In this document: in pieces, positions 40,850 to 49,640 of the stretch | Position numbering within the stretch: position 1 is the first letter of the stretch | Layout of the letters: each line of letters opens with the position of its first letter | Position numbers and translations under genes: made by a program | From: Clavibacter californiensis | GTDB lineage: Bacteria; Actinomycetota; Actinomycetes; Actinomycetales; Microbacteriaceae | Assembly (NCBI RefSeq): GCF_021952865.1 | Contig: NZ_CP040792.1 | Location: 2,480,001 to 2,544,000, forward strand | Direction: 5' to 3' | Length of the DNA: 64,000 nucleotides | Notes under the pieces: generated by a model | What the model saw: only the letters and a program-made list of their open reading frames with translations | Told to the model about the DNA's origin: nothing | Databases searched by the model: none

Positions 40850-42085
40850 ATGGACGTGCACCCCGGCGTCAGCCTGCTGGACGACGACGTGCGGGACGCG
40901 CACGAGCTGTTCCGCTCGCTGCACGCGCACCCCGAGCTCTCGATGCAGGAGCACGCGACCGCGGCCGCGATCGAGGCGTACCTGGAGGCGATCGGCGCCG
41001 AGACGAGCCGCTGCGGCGGTACCGGCGTGGTCGGGATCCTCCGGAACGGCGACGGGCCCGTGGTCGCGTTCCGCGCCGACACCGACGGCCTTCCCATCCT
41101 CGAGGAGACGGGCCTCGCGCATGCCAGCCGCGACACGGGCATCGACCCGTCGGGGAAGGAGGTGCCCACGATGCACGGCTGCGGGCACGACTTCCACGTC
41201 GCCGCCGCGCTCACCACGGCGCAGGCGCTCGCCGCGAACCGCGACGCGTGGGCCGGCACGATCGTCTTCGTGTTCCAGCCGGGCGAGGAGACCGGCGAGG
41301 GCGCCCGCGCGATGCTCGCCGACGGCCTCTGGGACCGCGCGCCCCGCCCCGAGGTGATCCTCGGCCAGCACGTCTTCCCGCTCCCCGTCGGCGTGGTCGC
41401 CACGCGCGAGGGCGCGTTCATGAGCATGAGCGACTCGTGGCGGGTCACCGTGAAGGGCCGCGGCGCCCACGGCTCGCAGCCGCAGAACTCCATCGACCCG
41501 ATCGTCGCGTCCAGCGCCATCGTGCTGCGCCTCCAGACGGTGGTCGCGCGCGAGGTGGATCCGCAGGCCGCCGCGGTCGTCACGGTCGGCACGTTCCAGG
41601 CGGGCACGAAGGAGAACATCATCCCGGAGCACGCGGTGCTCGGCCTGAGCATCCGGACCTTCGACCCGGCCGTGCGCGAGCGCGTGCTGGCGTCCGTGCG
41701 GCGGATCATCCTGGCCGAGGCCGCCGCGAGCGGGGCGCCGGAGCCCGAGATCGAGGAGATCGTCTCGTTCCCGCTGAACCGCAACGACCCCGAGGCGACG
41801 CGCGGGATCGTCGCGGCGCTCACCGCGCAGCTCGGGACGGACAAGGTCGTCGAGTCGCCGCCCATCATGGGCAGCGAGGACTTCGGCATCCTCGGGGAGG
41901 CCATCGGCGTGCCCACCGTCTACTGGGCGTTCGGCGGCGTGGAGGCGTCGGCGTTCGGCGGCGCGACCCCGCCGCCCGGCAACCACACGCCGCAGTTCGC
42001 GCCGACCATGGAGGGCACGATCGAGACGGGCGTGAAGGCCGCGACGGCCGCGCTGCTCTCGCGTGTCGGCACAGGACGGGCATAG
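40850..42085 (+). CDS. M20-family amidohydrolase
   Basis: A 411-residue metallo-amidohydrolase of the M20D (hippurate/IAA-amino-acid hydrolase) group. Metal ligands are visible in MHGCGHDFH (about 107-115, CGHD), FVFQPGEETGEGA (Glu pair) and GQHVFPLPVG. The dimerisation domain has GRGAHGSQPQNSIDPI, and the C-terminus ends with GSEDFG and NHTPQFAP. The family releases amino acids from N-acyl or indole-3-acetyl conjugates. In a plant-associated bacterium, auxin-conjugate or N-acyl-amino-acid hydrolysis is a reasonable guess but cannot be read from sequence. SD GAGGAGGA upstream. Cytosolic. Confidence 0.9.
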   Translation: MDVHPGVSLLDDDVRDAHELFRSLHAHPELSMQEHATAAAIEAYLEAIGAETSRCGGTGVVGILRNGDGPVVAFRADTDGLPILEETGLAHASRDTGIDPSGKEVPTMHGCGHDFHVAAALTTAQALAANRDAWAGTIVFVFQPGEETGEGARAMLADGLWDRAPRPEVILGQHVFPLPVGVVATREGAFMSMSDSWRVTVKGRGAHGSQPQNSIDPIVASSAIVLRLQTVVAREVDPQAAAVVTVGTFQAGTKENIIPEHAVLGLSIRTFDPAVRERVLASVRRIILAEAAASGAPEPEIEEIVSFPLNRNDPEATRGIVAALTAQLGTDKVVESPPIMGSEDFGILGEAIGVPTVYWAFGGVEASAFGGATPPPGNHTPQFAPTMEGTIETGVKAATAALLSRVGTGRA

Positions 42086-42088
42086 GGT
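42083..42088 (+). promoter_or_regulatory. -10 element overlapping the preceding stop codon
   Basis: TAGGGT uses the TAG stop codon of the M20 gene as its first three bases. It could drive the small membrane gene at 42119 with a leader of about 24 bases. Confidence 0.35.
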
Positions 42089-42118
42089 CGAGGACACCCA
42101 CCAGGAGGAGGCACCATC

Positions 42119-42364
42119 ATGTCGGATGCACTGATCGGCGGCGTCGTCGTCGCTCCTCTCGCCCTCGCCTACGTCGCGCTCATCGTCACGGCGCTCGTCC
42201 AGGTCGTCCGCGACCGCACCCTGGCCGGGCTGTCCCGCGACCTCTGGATCGCCGCACTGGTGCTCATGACCGTCGTCGGCGCGATCGCCTGGTACGGCGT
42301 GGGGCACCGCACGACCGACGCGCAGCGCGCCGTCCAGCGTCTGCGCCTCGGGCTCAGCCTCTAG
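42119..42364 (+). CDS. Small PLDc_N-like membrane protein
   Basis: An 81-residue protein with two membrane helices (about residues 5-28 and 43-62) joined by a short basic loop RDRTLAGLSRDLW. The layout resembles the PLDc_N-terminal domain proteins that are common as stand-alone short membrane proteins in actinobacteria. Function unknown. SD AGGAGGAG is well positioned at ATG 42119. It follows the M20 gene by 33 bases and may be read both from that transcript and from its own promoter. Confidence 0.65.
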   Translation: MSDALIGGVVVAPLALAYVALIVTALVQVVRDRTLAGLSRDLWIAALVLMTVVGAIAWYGVGHRTTDAQRAVQRLRLGLSL

Positions 42365-42416
42365 CCGCCGCCCGTCCGCTCCGCCCGGAGCCCCCGCGCC
42401 CGCCGCTCGACCCCGG

Positions 42417-42890
42417 TCAGCGGCGGGCGCGCCTGTTCCGCCACGCGGACCACGCGCCCGTCGCCCACAGCGCCCAGAGCACCAGGAGCGGCTGGAAGAC
42501 CAGTCGGATCGCCCGCGCGGCGTCGGTCTCGAGGCCGAACGCGGGCGTGCGCGTGACGAGCTGCGAGATGTTGCCGGGGAAGATCGCGACGAAGAACGCC
42601 GCGACCACGAGGCCGACCCACACGCGCCAGCGGCCGAGGAGCACGAGCGACAGGCCGAGCAGGATCTCCACGACGCCCGACGCGAGCACCACGAAATCCG
42701 GATCCATCGGCAGCCACGTCGGCACCTGCGCCTGGAACGACTCCCGCGCGACCGTGAGGTGCCCGGTGCCGGCCGTGATCAGCACGAGGCCGAGCAGGAT
42801 CCGGCCGAGCGTGCGCGGGATCGAACGGCGGCCGCCGTCCGGGGCGATCCGCTTGTCGGCCGTGGGGCGGGTCGCGGAGCTCGGGGTCAT
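42417..42890 (-). CDS. DoxX-family membrane protein
   Basis: A 157-residue membrane protein with four helices. The N-terminal block RTLGRILLGLVLITAGTGHLTVARESFQAQVPTWLP and the following GVVEILLGLSLVLLG match the DoxX/DoxD-like family, in which the helix with L…G..H and the GxxE in helix 2 are conserved. Members have been linked to redox and integral membrane electron-transfer complexes, but a specific role is not known here. CAGACT lies six bases before ATG 42890. It is divergent from the DinB-like gene. Confidence 0.78.
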   Translation of the reverse strand: MTPSSATRPTADKRIAPDGGRRSIPRTLGRILLGLVLITAGTGHLTVARESFQAQVPTWLPMDPDFVVLASGVVEILLGLSLVLLGRWRVWVGLVVAAFFVAIFPGNISQLVTRTPAFGLETDAARAIRLVFQPLLVLWALWATGAWSAWRNRRARR

Positions 42891-42896
42891 GCGCCC

Positions 42897-42902
42897 AGTC
42901 TG
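42897..42902 (-). promoter_or_regulatory. Degenerate -10 element of a leaderless promoter
   Basis: Minus-strand CAGACT followed by GGGCGC and ATG 42890. Confidence 0.35.
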
Positions 42903-42977
42903 GCGCGGGCCGGATGCGCGGCCCCTCCACGCGGATCCCCGTGGCAGCCCCTCTTCCCCGGGTGCCGGAACCGGTCC

Positions 42978-42983
42978 TAGCAT
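42978..42983 (+). promoter_or_regulatory. -10 element of a leaderless promoter
   Basis: TAGCAT followed by CCCGCC and ATG 42990. Confidence 0.55.
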
Positions 42984-42989
42984 CCCGCC

Positions 42990-43538
42990 ATGACCGATCT
43001 CCCCGACATCGCGACCGGCGCGGACACCGACGTGCTCGGCCCCGACGACCGCCCCCGCCCGCCGCGCGCCGACGAGCGCGCCTGCCTCACCGGCTTCCTC
43101 GCCCTCAACCGCGCCACCGTGATCCGCAAGGCCCGCGGCCTCTCCGACGCCGACGCCGCGCGCCGCGTCCTCCCCAGCCTCACCTCCGTCGCGGGCGCGC
43201 TCCGGCACCTCGCCGACGTCGAGCGTTCGTGGACGGTCGAGCTGATGGAGGCCGGCGACTACGACCGGCGCTTCGGCGGGGACGACGACCCGGACGGCGA
43301 GTGGCGGGTGAGCCCGACCGATCCGCTCGCCGAGATCGTCGCCGACTACGAGCGCGCCTGCGCGGAGAGCGACGCCGTGATCGCCCGGCACGACCTCGAC
43401 GACATCGCGGCCGCCGGGCCGCCCGACGAGATGCCGTCGCTGCGCTGGATCCTCGTGCACCTCATCGAGGAGACCGCGCGCCATGCCGGCCACGTCGACG
43501 TGGTCCGGGAGCTGGTCGACGGCGTCACCGGCGAGTGA
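42990..43538 (+). CDS. DinB-like (DUF664) protein
   Basis: A 182-residue four-helix-bundle protein of the DinB/DUF664 type. The metal-binding histidines are placed as expected: SVAGALRHLADVERSW (first His), a middle Glu/Asp-rich helix, and WILVHLIEETARHAGHVDVVREL (two His three helical turns apart). Many family members in actinobacteria are mycothiol-dependent thiol transferases. The N-terminal 25 residues are acidic and disordered. The leaderless start at 42990 is well supported. It is convergent with the membrane-protein pair to the right. Confidence 0.8.
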   Translation: MTDLPDIATGADTDVLGPDDRPRPPRADERACLTGFLALNRATVIRKARGLSDADAARRVLPSLTSVAGALRHLADVERSWTVELMEAGDYDRRFGGDDDPDGEWRVSPTDPLAEIVADYERACAESDAVIARHDLDDIAAAGPPDEMPSLRWILVHLIEETARHAGHVDVVRELVDGVTGE

Positions 43539-43544
43539 TCCGCG

Positions 43545-44678
43545 TCAGCGCTGCACCAGCACGGCGATCCAGCCCGCGACGAACAGCAGGAGCGGCACGC
43601 CCACCGCGATGACGCCGCCGAGCGTCGGCGTCATGCGCAGGCGGCGCACCGGCCGAGGACGGGACGCGCGGCCGGGGTCAGGCAGGCCGACGGCGCGCAG
43701 GACCGCATCGAGCGCGGAGGGATCCTCCGGTCGCTCGATCGGGTCGGCGCGCCACCGCTCCCACCGATCGACCTTCGCGACGAGCGCCGTCGTCGCCTCG
43801 ACGACGTCGCGCCACCGCTCGGGGTCGCGCGTGACGACGTCGTCGTACGAGGTGAGCAGCAGCCGGTCGCCCACGACCTCGACGTCGAGGCCCCGCACCC
43901 GGTCGATGAGCAGGGCGAGGATGTCCGGCGTGAAGAGGTAGAGCGCGTCGCGCTCGCTGCCGGCCGGGCAGTAGAGCGCGTAGTGGCGGTCGACGTCGCC
44001 CTCGAGCGAGAGCCGCTGCTCCCGCTCCGGACGGGACATCATCGTCAGCGCGCGCCGGAGGACGCCCCGCCGGGCGATCACCCGGATGTGCGGCATCTCG
44101 TGCGCGAGCCGGATCATCGCGTACCCGCCGAAGCGCGCCGCCCCCTCGCGACGGCCGGCCGTCACGATCTCGTGGTTGCCGAACTCGACGCCGGGCGCCG
44201 CGGTCGGGCGCATCACGCGCGTGAGGTCGAAGTAGCGACGCGCGGAACCGAAGTGCCCGTCCGACATCGGCCCCGGGAGGTACTCCATGCCGTTGGCCTC
44301 GGCGAAGCGCACGAGCCGGGGGTGCGCGCGGTAGCCGCCGCGGCGCTCGCGGGAGCGGATCACCCAGCTGCCGAAGACGACGAGCAGGATCGCGGGCAGC
44401 GTGCCGACGAATGCCTGCCAGGCGGCCTGCTCGACGGCATCGGGGGCGCCCTCCTGGAGGGTGTCGGCCATGATCCAGGCGAGCATCACGACCATCAGGG
44501 CGCTCGCCCCGGCGAGGGACACCATGAGCGCGGTGCGCGCCTTCACGCCGATCCCCTCCGCCTCGGGGTGCGCGCGGCGGAACTCCCGACGGAAGGCGCG
44601 CACATCACGTCACCGGATCCGGTCGGTGAGCGGATCCGTGTCGAGCCGCGCCCGCGTGAGCGCCCGCTCGCCCGTCAC
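43545..44678 (-). pseudogene. Membrane protein gene interrupted by an in-frame TGA near its start
   Basis: GTG 44678 opens a frame (MTGERALTRARLDTDPLTDRIR) that meets TGA at 44610-44612 and then continues in frame RDVRAFRREFRRAHPEAEG… to the stop at 43545. The intact neighbour aligns across this point: LDTTPLTGRIDRDDLRRFRREF. The stop therefore replaces an Arg codon (CGA to TGA would do). GTG 44603, six bases after the stop, could restart translation and still give a nearly full-length protein of 352 residues. That protein has two membrane helices near the N-terminus, a soluble middle (EFGNHEIVTAGRREGAARFGGYAMIRL…) and a C-terminal helix. GTG 44678 overlaps the neighbour's stop. Confidence 0.7.
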
Positions 44679-45835
44679 GGCAGCGTCGTGATCACGAAGG
44701 CGAGCCCGAAGAAGACCACGCCGAGGGCAATGAGCAGGAGGAGCCCGAGCGTCGGCCGCATCCGCAGCCGACGCCCGGCCGCCGCGACGCCGCGTGACCG
44801 ACGGGCGCGACGGCGGGTGCGCCCCGGCTCCGGCACCGCGAGCGCGTCGTCGGACGCGGTGAGCACCGAGGCCTCCTCGCCCTCGAGCGACCGCAGCCGG
44901 TCGTCGCGCCAGCGCTCCCAGCGGTCGACCTTCGCCGTGAGGGCGGCGGTCGCGTCGACCACGTCGTGCCAGCGGTCGGGATCCAGCGTGACCATGTCGG
45001 CGGGCGAGCGCAGCAGCAGGCGGTCGCCGCGGATCTCCACGTCGAAGCCGCGCACCCGGTCGACGAGCACGGCCATGACGTCCGGCGTGAAGAGGTAGAG
45101 GGCGTCGCGCTCGTACCCCTCTGGGCAGTAGAGCGCCGCATGCCGATCGAAGTCGCCCTCGAGCTCCAGGCGCTGGTCGCGCGCGACGTCGATGGTCGGC
45201 GTCATCTCGCGGCGGAGGCGCGTGCGGTTCGAGATCACCTGGATGTGCGGCAGCTCGCGGCGGAGTCCGATCATCGCGTAGCCGCCGTACTGGGTGATGC
45301 CGTCGAACCGCGACCCCTGGTTGAGCTCGTGGTTGCCGAACTCGACGGGGCGCGCGGTCCGCGGCCGCATGACGCGGGTCACGAACATGCCGCGCGATGC
45401 GGATCCCATGTGCCCGTCGGAGACCGGCCCCGGTGTGTAGCTCAGGCCGTTGATCCGCCCGAAGCGCGTGAGGCGGTAGTGGGAGCGGATCGTGCTGCGG
45501 CGGCGGCGCGTGCGGATGAGGCGCCAGGCGAAGAAGACGCCGGTGCCGAACATGGGGATCGCGAACACGGTCATGCCGAGGGCGTCGCCGCGGGCCTCGG
45601 GGTCGTCGGTGACGATCGCGCCCACACCGCCGGCGAGGAGGAGGACGCCGCCGAGCGGGATCGCGAGCAGGGCGAGGATCCCCATCGCGATGCGGCCGAG
45701 CACGAACAGCGGCGACACGATGACGGGGTGCCGCGCCGTGAACTCGCGGCGGAACCGGCGGAGGTCGTCGCGGTCGATGCGGCCGGTCAACGGCGTCGTG
45801 TCCAGCTGCGGTCGGCTGGGCGCGTGCGTCGTCAT
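44675..45835 (-). CDS. Membrane protein of unknown function (intact paralogue)
   Basis: A 386-residue protein. Two membrane helices lie at about 43-70 and 78-104. A soluble central domain carries YTPGPVSDGHMGSASRGMFVTRVMRP, FGNHELNQGSRFDGITQYGGYAMIGL and YLFTPDVMAVLVDRVRGFDVEIRGDRLLLRSPADMVTLDPDRW, and a single hydrophobic helix sits at the C-terminus. The arrangement resembles DUF3137-like membrane proteins but I am not certain. SD GAGGGG is placed before ATG 45835. The downstream paralogue starts within this gene's stop codon, so both are one operon from a tandem duplication. Confidence 0.75.
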   Translation of the reverse strand: MTTHAPSRPQLDTTPLTGRIDRDDLRRFRREFTARHPVIVSPLFVLGRIAMGILALLAIPLGGVLLLAGGVGAIVTDDPEARGDALGMTVFAIPMFGTGVFFAWRLIRTRRRRSTIRSHYRLTRFGRINGLSYTPGPVSDGHMGSASRGMFVTRVMRPRTARPVEFGNHELNQGSRFDGITQYGGYAMIGLRRELPHIQVISNRTRLRREMTPTIDVARDQRLELEGDFDRHAALYCPEGYERDALYLFTPDVMAVLVDRVRGFDVEIRGDRLLLRSPADMVTLDPDRWHDVVDATAALTAKVDRWERWRDDRLRSLEGEEASVLTASDDALAVPEPGRTRRRARRSRGVAAAGRRLRMRPTLGLLLLIALGVVFFGLAFVITTLP

Positions 45836-45975
45836 GGATCCCCTCGTCCCGCGGCATCCCGGCCGCCCGTCCACCGTAGCGACGCGATGCGGCGCCGCCC
45901 GGCGCGCGGACGCCCCCAGGTCGGGCGGCACGAGGGCGTCACCTCCGGTCGGGCGCATGACGGATGCCGCGCCCG

Positions 45976-45981
45976 TAACCT
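45976..45981 (+). promoter_or_regulatory. -10 element of a leaderless promoter
   Basis: TAACCT followed by GACCCG and ATG 45988. Confidence 0.5.
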
Positions 45982-45987
45982 GACCCG

Positions 45988-46752
45988 ATGGATCTGCAGC
46001 AGCTCTTCGGACTCGATGGACGCACGGCGCTGGTGACCGGCGGCAGCTCCGGGATCGGGCGCGCCATCGCCGAGGCGCTCGCCGCGGCGGGGGCCCACTT
46101 GCTCGTCGCCGCGCGCACGGCGGCCACGATCGACGACACGGTGGCCGGGATCCGGGCCGAGGGCGGTTCGGCGGACGGAATCGTCGCCGACCTCTCGACC
46201 CGGGCAGGCGCGCACCTGCTCGCCGATCGGGCACTCGCGGCCGGTGACGTGGACGTGCTGGTGTGCTGCGCGGGCATCAACCTCCGCCCGCCGATGGCCG
46301 AGCTCGGCGAGGACGTCTGGGACGCCACCATGGCCGTCAACCTCGACGCGCCGTTCATCCTCGGCCAGCGTCTCCTGCCCCCTATGGCGGAGCGCGGCAA
46401 CGGCCGCGTCATCCACGTCAGCAGCCAGCAGGCGCAGCGCGCGTTCGCGGCGAGCGGTGCGTACGGGGTGTCGAAGGCCGCGGTGGAGGCGCTCGCCCGC
46501 TCCCAGGCGGAGGCGTGGTCGGCCCAGGGGGTGACGGCCAACGTGCTGGTCCCCGGCTTCGTGCTCACGGCCCTGAACGAGCGGCTGGGCTCCGATCCGG
46601 TGGCGGTCGCCGCGCTGGCGGCGCGCACCTTCGTCGGCCGCAACGGCTCCCCCGGCGACTTCGCGGCACCCGCCGTCTTCCTGGCGGGCAGGGGATCCGC
46701 GTACGTCACCGGTCAGACCATCGCGGTCGACGGCGGCTTCTCCGTGCACTGA
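45988..46752 (+). CDS. Short-chain dehydrogenase/reductase
   Basis: A 254-residue SDR. The cofactor loop TGGSSGIG (about 18-25), the CCAGIN strand (NNAG variant with CCAG), the catalytic Ser in VIHVSSQQAQR and the YGVSK motif (YxxxK) are all present. The C-terminus FLAGRGSAYVTGQTIAVDGGFSVH is classical. The phrase SSGIGRAIAEALAAAGAHLLVAART suggests NAD(P) dependence typical of gluconate-5-dehydrogenase- or FabG-like enzymes. Substrate unknown. Leaderless start. It is convergent with the monooxygenase pair, leaving 38 bases between the stops. Confidence 0.9.
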   Translation: MDLQQLFGLDGRTALVTGGSSGIGRAIAEALAAAGAHLLVAARTAATIDDTVAGIRAEGGSADGIVADLSTRAGAHLLADRALAAGDVDVLVCCAGINLRPPMAELGEDVWDATMAVNLDAPFILGQRLLPPMAERGNGRVIHVSSQQAQRAFAASGAYGVSKAAVEALARSQAEAWSAQGVTANVLVPGFVLTALNERLGSDPVAVAALAARTFVGRNGSPGDFAAPAVFLAGRGSAYVTGQTIAVDGGFSVH

Positions 46753-46790
46753 CGGCTGGCTCGGGCGCCGTGGACGCGGCCGCGGACCCG

Positions 46791-48041
46791 TCAGCGCGGG
46801 AACGCCGTCGCGCCCACCTTCTCGTACGCGGCCCACGCGTCGACCGGCCCGCGCCCCGCGACCGCGAAGTCGCCGATCGCCCGCGCCTTGTAGATCGCCG
46901 GGTTGTGGCTCGCGACGACGCGGGCGTTCCGCCAGTGCCGGTCGAGCGCGCGTTCGCGGAACGTGGCCGACGCTCCCCCGACCTCGAACAGCAGGCTCGC
47001 GGCGGCGGGCGCCTGGTCGACCGCGTGCACCTGCGCCTGGTAGACGGCGTTCTCGGCGGCGTCGAGCGTCGGCTTGTCGAGGGCGTCGCCTGGCTCCGCG
47101 GTCGCGACCGCGTCGTCCAGGCGGGCCGCGGCCGCGAGGGTCGTGGCGCGCACGGCGAAGGCGGCCGTGGAGATCCGGCCGACGACGTCGAGCACCTGCG
47201 GGTCGTCCTGGGGCAGTGCGGCGTTCGCGTGGATGTAGGTGCGCGTGCGGCTCCGCACGTACGCGACCGCGTCGTGCTCCACCTCCTGCGCGATCCCTGC
47301 CAGCACCGCCACGAGGTGGAGCTGGTAGAAGGCCTGGATGTGCGAGAGCGGCGCCTCGCGGTAAGCGGTGACGGTCGCCGGATCCACCTCCACGCCCGCG
47401 AAGGTCGTGGTGCCGCTCGCGGTGAGGGTCTGGCCGAAGGCGTCCCAGTCGTCGACCGCGGTGACGCCCGGAGCGTCGGTGGGGATCGCGAGGGTCACGC
47501 GCTCGACGCCGTCGGCGGCCTCCCGACCGGCGGCGAGGTAGATCCAGTCGGAGTAGAGCGTGCCCGTGGAGTAGTACTTGGTGCCGTCGAGGATCCAGCG
47601 CCCGTCGCGCTCGGTGAGCGTCGTGGAGATGTCGGCGAGCGTGTTGCCGGTCTGCTCGCTCGTGGCGTTGCCGACGATGGCGCCGGACGCGATGCGGCGG
47701 ATCCACTCCTCGCGCGCGGGCCCGGGAGGCCGGCGCAGCACGAGCTCGACGTAGCCGAAGTGGCCGCGGAGGAGGTGCCCGACGTTCGCGTCGGCGGCCG
47801 ACAGCTCGATCACGAGCTCGGCGAGCTGGGCGATCGTCGCGCCGCTCCCGCCGTCCGCGACCGGCAGCCGCAGGGCCCCAAAGCGCGCCTCGCGGAGGAG
47901 CGCGACGGCGTCGTGCGCGAGCTCCCGGTCGCGCTCTCGGGCGACGGCGCCCGCGCGGATCCGGTCGAACAGCGGCAGGAACTCGGCCCGCAGGTCGGCG
48001 GTGGAGGTCCCCGTCGCGGCCGCCGTCACCGTCACCGTCAC
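46791..48041 (-). CDS. Acyl-CoA-dehydrogenase-fold flavin monooxygenase (DszC/SfnB-like)
   Basis: A 416-residue protein with the acyl-CoA dehydrogenase fold. It has the N-terminal helical domain, the middle segment SEQTGNTLADISTTLTERDGRWILDGTKYYSTGTLYSDWI and the C-terminal FEVGGASATFRERALDRHWRNARVVASHNPAIYKARAIGDF. This pattern is that of FMNH2-dependent monooxygenases such as DszC and of SfnB, which act on organosulfur compounds, rather than of true acyl-CoA dehydrogenases. Its ATG overlaps the TGA of the NtaA-like gene (ATGA at 48038-48041), so the two are made together. Probable role: scavenging sulfur or degrading an aromatic or sulfone substrate. Confidence 0.82.
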   Translation of the reverse strand: MTVTVTAAATGTSTADLRAEFLPLFDRIRAGAVARERDRELAHDAVALLREARFGALRLPVADGGSGATIAQLAELVIELSAADANVGHLLRGHFGYVELVLRRPPGPAREEWIRRIASGAIVGNATSEQTGNTLADISTTLTERDGRWILDGTKYYSTGTLYSDWIYLAAGREAADGVERVTLAIPTDAPGVTAVDDWDAFGQTLTASGTTTFAGVEVDPATVTAYREAPLSHIQAFYQLHLVAVLAGIAQEVEHDAVAYVRSRTRTYIHANAALPQDDPQVLDVVGRISTAAFAVRATTLAAAARLDDAVATAEPGDALDKPTLDAAENAVYQAQVHAVDQAPAAASLLFEVGGASATFRERALDRHWRNARVVASHNPAIYKARAIGDFAVAGRGPVDAWAAYEKVGATAFPR

Positions 48042-49408
48042 GAGAACGCGCCCCGGTACGCCGCCGCCGGGTGCGACTCCGGCAGCCGGTCGCGCCCGGT
48101 CAGCTTGTGCCGCAGCGTCCCCGGCTCGTACTCCCGCTGCTGCAGGCCGCGCTCCTGCAGCACGGGCGTGACGTGGTCGACGAAGTCCTCGTAGCTGCCG
48201 GGCAGGGTCCAGTTGATGACGTTGATCCCGTCGACGCCCGCCTCCTGCCAGCCCGCGAGCACGTCCGCGATCTGCTCGGGCGTGCCCACGACGCGGCCGC
48301 GCAGCTTCGCGGAGAGCCGGGCGAGGTCGGCGATGGTCGGCTCGCGGTCGGGTGACGCCTCGCGCAGCCAGTTCAGGTGGCTCTGCCCGGCCTGCGTCTC
48401 CACCTGCGAGAGCGGCGTCGCCGGATCCAGCTGCTCGCCCGTCTTCGGGTCGAAGCCGAGGTTGGAGTGCAGGAGGAACCCGTCGGCGGAGAGGTACTCG
48501 TCGATCTCGGCCTCGTTGCGCTTGGCCTCCTCCTCCGTGCTGCCGGTGATGAAGGAGAGCCCGAGCCAGAAGGAGAGGTCGTCCGCCCGCCGGCCCGCGT
48601 CCACGGCGAGCGCCCGGGTGTCATCGATGAGGGCGCGGGTCTTCTCGGGCGTCGACGACAGGATGAACTGCGCCTCCGCGTTCCGGGCGGCGAACCGACG
48701 GCCGACGGGCGAGGATCCGGCCTGGAACAGCACGGGCGTGCGCTGCGGCGACGGCGATGACAGGTGCGGGCCCGCGACCTTGTAGCGCGGCCCCTCGTGG
48801 TCGATGCGGTGGATGCGCGACGCGTCCGAGAACACCCCGCGCGCCTTGTCGCGCTGGAGCGCGTCGTCGTCCCACGAGCCCTCCCACAGCTTGTAGACCA
48901 CCTCGAGGTACTCGTCGGCCCAGGCGTAGCGGGCGTCGTGGTCCTCGAGGCCGTCGTGCCCGAAGTTGCGGGCGGCGCCGTCGAGCGCGCTCGTCACCAC
49001 GTTCCAGGCGATGCGGCCCTTCGTGATGTGGTCGAGCGTCGACACCTTCCGCGCGAAGTCGAACGGGTGCGCCTGCAGCACGGAGCTCGTGAACGCGAAG
49101 CCGAGGTGCTCGGTGCTCACGGCGAGCGCGGAGATCAGCACGGAGGGGTCGTTGCTCGGGAACTGGAGGCCCTCGCGCGCGTTCACGTCATAGGCGCCGT
49201 CGCCCGGACCGTAGAGGCCGACGACATCGGCGAAGAACATGGCGTCGAACCGGCCGCGCTCCAGCGTCCTCGCGAGATCCACCCACAGCTCGACGTCGTC
49301 GAACTCGTGCTGGCGGGCGTCCGGGTGTCGCCACAGGCCGTGCTGGATGTGGCTGGCGGTGTTCATCACGAAGGCGGCGAAACGGAGCGGGGGCCGGGCG
49401 TCGGGCAT
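48038..49408 (-). CDS. NtaA/DmoA-type FMN-dependent monooxygenase
   Basis: A 456-residue LLM-superfamily monooxygenase of the NtaA/SnaA/DszA group. Signatures are FAAFVMNTASHIQHGLWRHP (about 12-31), MFFADVVGLYG, STLDHITKGRIAWNVVTS, YEVVYKLWEGSWDDDA-like YLEVVYKLWEGSW, HLSSPSPQRTPVLFQAGSSPVGR and GTPEQIADVLAGW. These enzymes oxidise nitrilotriacetate, dimethyl sulfide, dibenzothiophene sulfone and similar compounds with FMNH2. SD AGAGGA is placed before ATG 49408. First gene of a two-gene operon with the DszC-like enzyme. The flavin reductase that must supply FMNH2 is not in the window. Confidence 0.88.
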   Translation of the reverse strand: MPDARPPLRFAAFVMNTASHIQHGLWRHPDARQHEFDDVELWVDLARTLERGRFDAMFFADVVGLYGPGDGAYDVNAREGLQFPSNDPSVLISALAVSTEHLGFAFTSSVLQAHPFDFARKVSTLDHITKGRIAWNVVTSALDGAARNFGHDGLEDHDARYAWADEYLEVVYKLWEGSWDDDALQRDKARGVFSDASRIHRIDHEGPRYKVAGPHLSSPSPQRTPVLFQAGSSPVGRRFAARNAEAQFILSSTPEKTRALIDDTRALAVDAGRRADDLSFWLGLSFITGSTEEEAKRNEAEIDEYLSADGFLLHSNLGFDPKTGEQLDPATPLSQVETQAGQSHLNWLREASPDREPTIADLARLSAKLRGRVVGTPEQIADVLAGWQEAGVDGINVINWTLPGSYEDFVDHVTPVLQERGLQQREYEPGTLRHKLTGRDRLPESHPAAAYRGAFS

Positions 49409-49640
49409 GGGGATCCTCTCGTCGGACCTCCAGCGTCGCACGGGTGAGGAGATGCGGATGTGGACGGGCGTAGCCGGCCGTCACACGCGCGCTGTGCAGC
49501 GCGCACGCAGGAGCGCACGGCCAGCCGCTACCGTCGGCGCACACGGACGCGGACCTCGATCAGGTGCCGGTCCGCGATCCACTCCTCTCCCTCCCCGGCG
49601 CCGACGCACGTCCGCGCCGCCCCTCTCCGGAAGGTCCCGC

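Noticed and set aside
44610-44612. TGA as a selenocysteine codon
   Set aside because: The aligned residue in the paralogue is Arg, there is no SECIS-like hairpin just downstream, and no selenoprotein genes are visible.
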